A stretch of DNA of 64,000 bases, from contig OY856414.1 of assembly GCA_963693085.1 (NCBI GenBank), forward strand, positions 259,665,001-259,729,000. Reading direction: 5' to 3'. Shown here piece by piece: positions 9,583-19,531 of this stretch. The notes under the pieces are model-generated. The model worked only from the letters and a program-made list of their open reading frames with translations. It did no database searches and was not told the origin of the DNA. A program made the translations under genes and the position numbers. Every line of letters begins with the position of its first letter. Positions within the stretch are counted from its first letter, which is position 1. The stretch is from Alisma plantago-aquatica (taxonomy: Eukaryota; Streptophyta; Magnoliopsida; Alismatales; Alismataceae).

Positions 9583-10286
9583 TGTTGGGTTTTGTGGAGA
9601 AAACATGCGCAGCGGAAGCAATAAAATCCACGCAACCCGAAATAGGATCTCATCGACAACAACATATTTGGAAGGAGTGTTTGCGGGATATACCTTATCA
9701 CAGAGCAAGTCCGGCGATGTCCCGCTGCATGAAGGTGCAATGCTGCAGACCTACACGGACGGAACTTCTCTCCCGTTCACTATCATAGGAAGATCTGGCG
9801 GCACTCCTGTGCGATGATGTGTGCCGCTTGTAATGCGCACGGATGGTCGTCGTGTCCACTGAACGCAGACATCTCAGCGTGTGCGTCTCTACTTCATCCA
9901 CGTGGATGGACTGGAACTCCATGTCGCACTTCCTAAGCCGGCGGGAAGGAGCCGTGTCTGTGCGGCGACGTGCTAGTGGCGCATTGCTCTCCTTCCTCTC
10001 CTAAGGATGGTGACGGCTAGGGTTTACGTGTGTGAGCGTAAATTAAAAGCGTATCTCGATATCTTATATAGATATCGGCCATCAATCCTCCTTTAAATAG
10101 GATATGAAGGGAAGTAGGGTTTCCTAAACCCATCAGTAAATACAAACGTTGCGATAATTAAAATGCTCGTGGATTAATTAGAATATTCTGGAATTCATTA
10201 ATTAACCAAATAATCGCATTAATTGATTAATTAATATCTGACTCCATGCAATCACTTGGGATGGCTATATGGGCATATATATACCA
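9583..10286 (-). repeat. 5' LTR of Copia element A (about 704 bp)
   Basis: The inner end is fixed by the primer site: the plus strand starts TGTTGGGTTTTGTGG. The outer end is placed at CA 10285-10286, where similarity to Gypsy B resumes (10290 onward). The partner LTR is outside the window, so the outer boundary is uncertain by a few bases. Possible TATA boxes on the minus strand are TATATAAG (10064-10071, inside a near-palindrome GATATC...GATATC) and TATTTAAAG (10091-10099). Confidence 0.75.
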
Positions 10287-10289
10287 ACT

Positions 10290-13200
10290 GAGGTATACTC
10301 TGTCTCCAACTTGGAATTCTAAGGGTCTACGACGTTTATTAGCATAAGATTTATGTCTATCCTGGGCAACTTTCAACTATTGTTGTATTACTTTAATTTT
10401 CTCAATTGTTTGATGAACCAACTTAGGACCCAAAAGTTGATATTCTCCGGTTTCATACCAACATAAGGGAGATCTACAACGTCTACCATACAATGCCTCA
10501 TATGGTGCCATATCAATACTATGCTGATAGCTATTATTATAAGCAAATTCTATCAAGCTCAGGTGTAGATCCCAACTTTCTACAAACTGAAGGACACATG
10601 CCCTAAGCAAGTCCTCCAAGGTCTGTATGGTCCTTTCCTACTATCCGTCTGTCTGGGGGTGAAAGGCTGTACTAAACCTTAATTGCGTACCCAAAGCTTT
10701 ATGGAGTCGCTCCCAAAAATGACTCGTAAATTGGGGACCTCTATCAGAGACGATAGTAGCTGGAACCCCGTGCAACCACACTATCTCATCTATGTATATT
10801 TGTGCAAGCTTCTCAGCAGTGTCGGTTGTTTTGATAGGTAAGAAATGTGATGTCTTAGTCAACCTATCAACTATCACCCAAATGGAATCATGACTTTTTG
10901 TTGTTTTAGGAAAACCAACAACAAAGTCCGTGGTTACATGATCCCATTTCCACTATGGTATAGGAAGAAGTTGCATTGTTCCTATGGGCTTCTGATGTTT
11001 AGCTTTAATCTGTTGACACACCAAACACCGCATAACAAACTCAACAACATCTTTCTTCAATCCAGGCCACCAATACATATCTTTTAACTTATGATACATC
11101 TTGGTGCTCCCTAGACGCATAGCATACATTGAAGAATGAGCTTCTTCCAGAACTAACTTTCTTAAGTTATCAACATCAGGTACTACCATCGTACAATGGT
11201 AACAGACTACGTGATCATCGCAATCATGTAAGCCATCTCATTTCTCACTACCATACTGTGACCTAATCTGCTGAATCACAGTATCAGCTTGCTATGCTTC
11301 TTTAATCTGCTGCCTTAGGGTAGGTTTTACTTGCATCTCAGCTAACAACCCAGCTAACAATGATACCTTAAGTTGTACATTATCTTGCCTTAAGGAGATA
11401 AGCATATCTCTTTTAGAGCACACTAAGGAGTTTAACTGAGCTTTATCTAGGGTTGGTTTTGCTGATTTCCTACTTAGTGCATCAACTACCACATTAGCCT
11501 TCCCTGGATGATATTCAATTGTATAGTCATAGTCCTTGATTAATTCCATCCAACGACGTTGCCTCATGTTTAGCTCATGCTGAGAAAAGATATACTTTAG
11601 GTTCTTATGGTCTGTGAAAATCTGGAATGTCTCTCCATAGAGATAATGTCTCCAGATTTTCAAGGTATGGACCACAACAGCTAGCTCTAGATCGTGTGTC
11701 GGATAATTCTCCTTGTGTTTCTTAAGCTGTCGAGAAGCAAAAGAAATCACTTGTTTATCCTGCATCAACACACATCCTAATCCATTCTTGGATGCATCAC
11801 AGAAAACTATGTACCCCTTCCCTTTCTCAGGTAACACCAATACAGGTGCACTAGTTAACCTTTCTTTCACCAACTGGAAAGAATGTTGACACTTGTCAAT
11901 CCAGACGAAAGGAATATATTTCCTGGTCAATTTGGTTAGGGGTAAAGCTAAAGAGCTGAAGTTCTTAATGAACCTACTGTAATATCCTGCTAATCCAAGA
12001 AAACTACGAATCTCCGTCGGTGTCTTTGGCTGTTCTCATTGCAGGACAGATTCCACCTTCTTAGGATCATAATGAATACTTGAGGTAGATATTACGTGTC
12101 CTAGAAAAGAAACTTCTGGTAACCAGAACTCACATTTGCTAAACATAGCATATAGCCTATGCTTTCCTAGAAAAGTCAAAGCCTGACGGAGGTGCTGCTC
12201 ATGCTGTTGAGCATCTCTACTGTAGATCAAGATGTCATCTATGAAGACGACTACACACTGATCAAGAAAAGGTCTAAAGATTCTATTCATGAGTTCCATG
12301 AATGCAGCTGGTGCATTAGTTAGTCCAAACGACATAACCATGAACTCATAGTGACCATACCTTATCCTAAAGGCAGACTTAGATATGTCACTCTCCTTGA
12401 TACGCAATTGATGGTATCTCAACCTTAGATCTATCTTAGAAAAGATAGTTGCACCAAGAAACTGATCAAATAGGTCATCTATCCTTGGCAGAGGATACTT
12501 GTTCTTTATGGTTACTTTATTCAACTATCTATAGTCAATGCATAACCGCTTCGACCCGTCCTTCTTAACAAAGAGGACCGGAGTACCCCATGGTGAAGTA
12601 CTTGGTCAGATAAAACCCTTCTCAAGCAACTCTTGTAGTTGTTTCATGAGCTCTGCCATCTCAGCAGGTTCCATTCTATATGACGTTTGTGCTACTGGTT
12701 GCGTGCCCAGGATCAAATTAATCTCAAAATCAATTTCTCGGGGCAGAGGAACACCTGGAAGTTCTTCAAGAAATACATCTTCAAATTCCCTAACAACCGG
12801 AATTTTAGAAGGATGAGGGCTCTCCATTGTGGTTTTTACCACATGTTCCAAGAATGCAAAGCATCCTTGTTTCATCAACTTTTCAGCTACCATAGATGAA
12901 ACAAGACAAGTTGGAAGAATCTTTCTATCTCCCTGAAAGATCCATGTGCACCATTGTCTGTGAACATAGCCTGTTTGGAACTATAGTCTAAGACAACCAT
13001 ATACTTTTCTAAGGTGTCCATCCCAAGGATTATATCAAAACCCTACATCTCAAGTGGTATAAGGTCCACTTGAATGTGATGTTTAGAAGAGGAAAGATTG
13101 CAGGGAGAACACACCTCCCACAACACTGCAGATCCCAGCAAAGGGGTTTATAACATCAAATAATCTGCTTTATGACTGACAGTCATGTTGCAGTCATAAA

Positions 13201-14542
13201 TCACTTCTCAAGTGATAAAAGAATGCATAGCACCCAGATCAATTAACACAGATACGAAGCAGGATGAAGTCATATAAGGATAAAACAGTTCCATCTAACC
13301 TATCACAACCCGAGGGTTGACTACTGCTTTAGGCTGATTCATGGCATAGAATCTAGTCGTTGGTTGTTGTTGACCCTGTGCTTGGTTATTAGGTGTCGAC
13401 GATCCAACATGGGATGCTTGTCCATGTCCTCTAGCATTATTACTAAATTGTCGCCTCTGTGAGCCCTGCTGACTCTGCCTTTGGGGTTGAGTTACAGTTC
13501 TAACTTTCTCAGGACAATCTCTCTTCAAGTGTCCTGACCTCCCATACTGGTAGTAGTTGTAACTTCCCAAACTCTGCCTGGGTGGCCCTGTTACTGATGT
13601 TGATGTTGTACTGGGGGCTCTACTTGGAGTAAAACTACGACCCCTACCCGTACTTCATGTCCACTGTGTCAAGGCATTAAACTTTGGTGGTGGTGGTGCA
13701 GAGAACCTCGGCTTCTTGAAACTCTCGGACAAGGGTCCTTGAAACTGAGGATACACTTTTTTATTATTGGTCTGTCGCTTCTCGATCATAGACCTCTCTA
13801 CCTGCCTCATGGACTCCATAAACGTAGCAAACCTCTCTCGGTTCTCTAAAGCAAACACCGGAGTGGTCAATTCAGCGTTCAACCCCTTCTCGAAACACTG
13901 AATCCTCTCCTCATCAGTAGCTACCATGTACGGACAGAACTGCTACAACTCCATGAACCTAGCTTCATATTTGCTAATGTTCATCTATCCTTGCCTCAAC
14001 CTCTCAAATTGAGAGAACTTCTCATCTAGATACATCTTGGGAAAGTATCTAGAAACAAACTCATGTCGGAACTCATCCCCTCCGACTTCAACTCCCGGCC
14101 TTTTACCTTCCTCAATGGTCCACCAATGACTAGCACTCCCCTTCAGTAGGTAGACAGCATGTCTCACCTTCTCATCTTCAGGAATCATAAGGATTTTGAA
14201 GGCCTTCTCCAGCTTAGTTAAACATAAGTCAGCATCTGCTGGGTCAGCTATGCCAGCATACTCTGTGGCTCCTACTCTCCGAAGCCTTTCAAATGTCTTT
14301 CCAGCTCCCTATCTTTCATTGTGGGTTGCTTCCCTTGGTGCAGGTAGTGGCATCCTATCTGTCATGTGAGTCATAGCTGCCATAAATAGCCCAAATATGT
14401 CTTGGAAGGATGGGTTCCCTAATGCAACTTGATCAAGTTGAGGAATCTCAGGTACATGTTGCTCCCTAGCTTGATCCCCTGCACCTCCTCCCGGTGCAGC
14501 AACGCTGCTCTCAACAACATGTTCTTCATGCGATCCACACAT
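10290..14542 (-). pseudogene. gag-pol: Gypsy gag-pol polyprotein, decayed (gag, PR, RT, RNase H, integrase)
   Basis: One continuous colinear frame on the minus strand broken by about a dozen stops. Order: gag N-terminus from ATG 14542 (MCGSHEEHVVESS); Retrotrans_gag region (about 14230-13660) with HAVYLLKGSASHWW; zinc knuckle at about 13560-13500 whose first cysteines have become tyrosine (YNYYQYGRSGHLKRDC); protease motif LIDLGAMHSFI at about 13250-13216; RT with GFIxPSTSPWGTPVLFVKK and catalytic FIDDILIYS near 12235; RNase H with [15 protein letters not shown] and [10 protein letters not shown]; integrase zinc finger ending CLVCQQIKAKHQ; integrase core with IWVIVDRLTKTSHF and VSDRGPQF. Most stops fit C-to-T or G-to-A change at CAG, CAA, CGA or TGG codons. 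It stops at LEFQVGDRVYLS, where Copia A begins. Confidence 0.93.
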
Positions 14543-14650
14543 CTTGAAGTTCTTCTCCTCCTATATGAGCAGAAGACACTATCAGATAAACTAGAAAACA
14601 CTTAGAATAGACTCAACAACCTTAATCCTATGTCTGTGTAGACTCAGCGA

Positions 14651-14669
14651 ACCTAGAGCTCTGATACCA
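14651..14669 (-). other. Primer binding site of Gypsy B
   Basis: The minus strand reads TGGTATCAGAGCTCTAGGT, seven bases inside the LTR end. Element C has the same 19-base sequence at 37690-37708, with the same short spacer. Confidence 0.88.
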
Positions 14670-16499
14670 CTAAATTTGTCACACATTGTTTGATCAAAAT
14701 GTTATTAACTCATCTAACATGATTAACTAATGCGAAAGCGATCGTTAGCAGCGGAATTACTAAAAATCACTAAAAATTAAAAAGTTTTATAAAAAGATCC
14801 ATTACCAGAGATTCTTTAAACAAAAACCACAGTAGTATATTTACACACTGGTCCACATTGTACATTCATGGTATCATCTCTTCTCGAGATGTATGTAGAC
14901 ATCATTACTTTGCTAAACAACACAAGTAACATAAACCTTGAAGAATCAAACCAAAATCTCAGATCGATTATAAAACACTATCTACTGACTCCTAGGACCT
15001 GAGAGTACAAAGACGACACATAAGACTTTATGTACAAAGCATGACAACCAGTATGCCCACCTGCGATATCACTGTTGTCCTTGTTGTTGTTGCTGCTGCT
15101 CTTCCCCTGCTATAGAGGTTCTGCCTCTTTGTCTGCGTCTACCTAAAAACGTTGAATCCCACAGAGGTGAGACAATTATATAATTGCCCCAGCGAGAGAT
15201 ATAACTCTCCACCATAAACATTATTATTGCAATTTAATAGTAATAAACTAAGCAGTGGGATAAGATATTTCATTGGCAGGAAAATCAATATCTATGCATA
15301 TTAGAGCAACATTCCTATTCCAAGTATTTCAGCTATAACTTGACAAGGCAACATTTCTTTTGTTCAATAAGGAATTAAAGAACATAAATAACATTTATGT
15401 ATCAAGAACATGCTAAGCAAGATAAGATCAACCAGTGGTTCTCATATTTCAACCTTATACAAATATGCTACACGACTGATTATATTTTACAAACATAATT
15501 AAGCTCTGAGGAGATGAGGTATACCACTCATACTCCAACTGATCACTATAAAGTCAATATCAGTACCATACCAAGTCAAATGGAAGAGCCGGCTTCCATG
15601 ACTTCCCACATCTCAGTCAGTGTGAGATCACATGCAGGACATCTTGTGTCTCTGCTACATAGCTTGCCAGGGTATAGTGGCATCTAGCTATAGAGCTATA
15701 GTGGCGGCTGTACTCTCTTCGCGATCAAGATATTTCACATTTACCTCCATTGATCCATCATTAACATCATCGGGAGATTAGTGATACATCCACCCCAGAA
15801 CATACAATGAAGGATTGAGAGGTTTAATGTTTACCTTCCATCCATTCCTACATTAGGACACAAGGATATTTTCACCCATCGACCCCCACATATTCAATAA
15901 TATGTGACCTCCAGGAAATCTTGTAAGAAAACTTGTTTCACCATCACCAGCTATTGACGATGATGGATCTATGGTCATAGCACTACATGAATAGATTTCA
16001 CTTGATTAATTAAGTACATTATCATATTCTTTTAGCATCAATCAAGTTTTCAAACATAACTTATTAGGACAAATGCTATAAAGAAACATGTACTATTTTC
16101 ATCAGTTAACTCTTAGTCTTTAAAAGACATTGGGATCTTAGTCCCTCATATAAACATATGGTTCTGAGTATTCAAACCCTCAGCTCATCACAAAGCACTG
16201 TTACCACTTTTTCAGGTAACCATCACCTTCAGGTCATCTGACCAAGGTAAACATGATGTTTGCCAAACAAGCATCTCATCTGGCACTTGAGGCCCATTAA
16301 CTCTCTTGTCACCTCTTACTAGGTAACAAGGCATATTATGGCACACAAGGTCCAATAAATAATTTTAATAAATAATGCATCATAGCTCATACCTGGCTAT
16401 GTTCATCATCTCAGGATACCTACATGGTTAGTACAGATGATAACAGATATATCAATCATAATTTAGTTCCATGCTATCCCATGGTAACACCACTATTCC

Positions 16500-16880
16500 C
16501 ATACCAGGGTTAGGGTTTCCTATTTTATAGCAATCAGGGTTACTCATCCCCCTTTATTCAATTAGGACCAATGATTCATCATTTCATTGTCTAAGATTAG
16601 AGTTTCATGCTAAATAGCATAATCCATAATTAGGGTTTCATACAACTTCACCCTATTTAGAATTAGGGTTTACTATTCATCCAAATTAGGGTTTTACATC
16701 AAAATACCATGAATTAGGGTTACTCATGTCATTACCCTAAATTCATATTACATTATCTTCCTAGATTAGGGTTTCACTCAGAATTGCCCTAATTTAGGGT
16801 TGGAGATCATCAATTAACTCAATTAGGGTTTCATGATCTCTTTACCAAGGATCATACCCTAATTGTATATCACACTTACT
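16500..16880 (-). repeat. Array of telo-box-like motifs in the B LTR
   Basis: TTAGGGTTT (reverse complement AAACCCTAA) and near variants recur every 20-60 bp with variable spacers. More copies are scattered to 17950 (for example near 17475, 17525, 17705 and 17943). It is not a tandem telomere array: units are separated by unrelated AT-rich sequence. The matching array in element C is at about 35450-35860 and 41370-41780. Confidence 0.8.
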
Positions 16881-17079
16881 TTGAATGTGTTAGGCTTGAT
16901 TGCTACATGATTATCTTTCATGTATAAATCTCTCTCTCTCATCATTTTCTAGGATGTCCAAAAGATTTGATCAATTGATCCTTGAATCACATGAGTATTC
17001 AAATGAATTGACCAATTGAATCTTCAATTACATTAGATATCCAAATGGATTCACCATTTTAAACCTCAAACGATCTTTC

Positions 17080-18150
17080 CTACTTAGACCTTAAATGGTC
17101 TTGGACTTTCAAAATTCAAATGGTTTGAAACCTTTTGGGCATATTGCCTTTGAAACCATTTAAGCAAACATTGCCTTGAAACCGAATGAGCTTGGGTCTC
17201 CAAACGGTTTGGGATCGTTTGGTCCCAAATGGTCTTGAGACCGTTTGGTACCAAACATTCTTGAGACCGTTTGGTCCCAAATGGTCTTGAGTCCGTTTGG
17301 ACTCAAACGGTCTTGAGACTGTTTGGTCCAAACCCTCTCAAAACCGAATGGACCAAAAAGGTGTTTCAACACTTAATCATTTTAAGGTTTCTATCCATGA
17401 ACTTCCTTTCAATTGAATACTTCATTCATTCATCAATTAAACCATAGAATCACCCCTCAATTAGACCATCAATTAGGGTTTTAGACCCAATTAAACTAGG
17501 GTTTATAATCAAGACTCCTTCAATTAGGGTTTTGGAATCGAGGAACCATCAATGCTTAGAATTGTGGAACTAATCCAATTGAAAATAATGAACCATCATG
17601 AAATTTTGATATGACCTGACCTCAAATAGTCATGAGGTCGTTTGGATGACCTCCAAATGGTCTTGAGACCGTTTGCCTCATAAATCATTAAATTTTATGA
17701 AATCCAATTAGGGTTTAGGTCATTGAATTGATCATCAATATAGTTATTGATTGCACTTTGATTTGATATCTCTAACTCTTCAATTACTCAACCATATTCA
17801 ACCCTAGACCTCCAAACGGTCTTGGTTGACCTCCAAACGGTCTTGAGACTGTTTGGGGTGACCTCCAAACGGTTTTGAAACTATTTGGGCTAATCAAACC
17901 AAAACATTAACTTAATTAATTGCAAAATCAGCACTTAGCCGATTAGGGTTTCCACTTAGAGGATTGTCTATATATTGACTTAATCAATTAGATCAAATGG
18001 ATCATCATCCAACAAGTTCTAGGGTTCTGACCTCAAATGGTCAACCCATCCTAACGGTCAACTCCTCTAAATGGTTTGGGGTCCAAGCCTCCAAACGGTT
18101 TGGTGAAACCGTTTGGACCAAAACCATAAAACCGTTTGCAACTCAAATCT
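17080..18150 (-). repeat. Array of self-complementary CCAAACGGT / ACCGTTTGG motifs
   Basis: Blocks such as CAAATGGTCTTGAGACCGTT recur at 17215-17340, 17640-17680, 17810-17885 and 18065-18140, often as direct palindromes (GGTCTTGAGACC centre). CG steps are often changed to TG or CA, consistent with methylation decay. The same motif array is at about 34280-35050 and 40220-40990 in element C. Confidence 0.82.
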
Positions 18151-18639
18151 GTTGGAAAGTGAGCCTAAGATGATGTTATCATCATGAATCCTTAGACAAT
18201 CGAAAACTACTGCCATTATCATGGTAATTGCATCAACCAATCAAAGGAATTGAAAGAAGAGCAATTGAACATAATTGATTGAGAAATTGAAATCAATAAC
18301 AATGAATAGGGCTTCAAGTTATATAACCCTCCTTCAATTGAGCTTCAAAGCTTGGAGCTTCACGTCAACAATGGTGGAAGAAGCTTTTCCACACCACAAG
18401 GTTCGTTCCTCAAGCTTTTGAGTGAAAAGGAATGGCTAGAAGTGAAGATGGGATCGAGATATGAAGCAATCATGCATTGATTTATGATTTCCAGCATGAA
18501 ATCAATATGAATGAAGGTCAAGAAGCTTACCAATAGGTTGAGGGTCGTCTTCCTGATGTCCCTAGCTCCCTTGATCGTTTTTGCAAGAAAAGGAAAGAAG
18601 TGGATTCGAAAAAGTCCTTGGTTTGAATGGTAAAGGGTC

Positions 18640-18647
18640 TTTTTATA
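18640..18647 (-). promoter_or_regulatory. Probable TATA box of the B LTR
   Basis: TATAAAAA on the minus strand. The C LTRs have TATAAAAA at 33772-33779 and 39698-39705, at a similar distance (about 885 bp) from the LTR start. The conserved placement supports a real promoter. Confidence 0.65.
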
Positions 18648-19531
18648 AGGAAATCAATGAGAGAGAAAATGCCTTATAAAAATCCTTTAATTCCAAAAAT
18701 TGTGCCACCTCTTCCTCCTCAATTCCATGCATGCAAAGCTATCTTACTTATCTCCAAATTACCTTCCATTATCCATGAATTAAGGGAAAAGAAATTAAGC
18801 ACCTTAATCAGTTTATATTAATATCCCATTTTTAGTGGATATTACTTTCAATTAACTTAATGTGAGGGACTCTCCACTCAAGTTAGATATTTCGTGGCCT
18901 AGAAAAGGCACAAGGGTGTTCACACTTGAACAAATCCAACCATCTTGTTTTTGGTTGAAGGACCTTCAATTATTTTATTTATTTTTGCATTAATTTGAAA
19001 TAAAGTTCCGTTTATGCTTAAATCTTGATTATTTTTATATCAAGATTCTCTCTCCTTCAAAGAGGTACAAATGATACACCCCTCTAATTTTCTTTTCTCT
19101 ACATGATGCCAATAAATATTAGGGACATTTATTGAAGTGGTAATTTGCATATCGAACCATGGGTTTTGGGTAAATTGCACATTACACCAAAACTAGGTTT
19201 TAATGCACAACCATTGCTTTATAAGCTCTTTCTTGGTACTCAGTCTTTCACTAGACATACCTCTACATCATTTTCATTCTCATGATGCTTCAACACATGA
19301 GGAACATATTATCATGCACAATTGCAATTTAACTCCTCAACTTGGGTAATTTGAAATTTAGTCCAAAGCAAGTAAAACATTACTTTCAAAATTATGCAAA
19401 ATGGACTAAAATTGAAATATAAGTTCCTCTTGAGACTTAATTACTTTTCAAGAGATAATATCAAGCATATAATTACCTTTCTTAACCAAAACACCTAGGG
19501 TTAAAGTATAACCCAGGTCAGGGATGTTACA

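Larger units (their letters stand above)
1..10286 (-). mobile_element. Ty1/copia element A (minus strand), interrupted; left end outside window
   Basis: A Copia LTR retrotransposon read on the minus strand. From right to left it has the 5' LTR (9583-10286), a tRNA-Met-type primer site, a long leader, gag (7945-7118), then protease and GAG-pre-integrase (625-1). Integrase, RT, RNase H and the 3' LTR must lie beyond the left edge. Element S (631-7090) splits it exactly between the gag zinc knuckle and the protease. On its right, Copia A truncates Gypsy element B within the pol C-terminal coding region, so A inserted into B. Stops in gag and in the GAG-pre-integrase domain show it is no longer functional. 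The Copia assignment is firm from domain order; I do not assign a lineage. Confidence 0.9.
10287..19531 (-). mobile_element. Ty3/gypsy element B with 4.9-kb LTR, 3' end lost to Copia A
   Basis: On the minus strand: 5' LTR (19531-14677), primer site, gag (from 14542), protease, RT, RNase H and integrase down to 10290, where Copia A interrupts it. The LTR is of the same family as those of element C (start TGTAACATCCCTGAC, similar motifs and length), and C retains the pol C-terminus that B lacks here. The integrase C-terminus seen in C and the LTR length suggest a Tekay/Del-like chromovirus, with moderate certainty. On its right B abuts LINE L at 19532, so B inserted into L. Confidence 0.92.
14677..19531 (-). 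repeat. 5' LTR of Gypsy B (4855 bp)
   Basis: Plus-strand ends are TGTCACACATTG at 14677 and GGGATGTTACA ending at 19531. It is colinear with the 4.8-kb LTRs of element C. Inside it lie an array of telo-box-like motifs (16500-16880), an array of self-complementary AAACGGT motifs (17080-18150), and a probable minus-strand TATA box at 18640-18647. Open frames within it arise from the repeats and are not genes. Confidence 0.9.

Noticed and set aside
16500..16880. Interstitial telomere array
   Set aside because: The AAACCCTAA-like motifs are separated by unrelated spacers and recur at the same place in every copy of the LTR family, so they belong to the LTR and are not a former chromosome end.
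17116..17372. Minus-strand open frames of about 70 codons with repeated DHLGPN-like peptides
   Set aside because: They are translations of the palindromic AAACGGT array in the B LTR, not a protein gene.
17000..18150. CRISPR-like array of short repeats
   Set aside because: Spacing is irregular, repeats are degenerate and palindromic in both orientations, and the context is a plant LTR.
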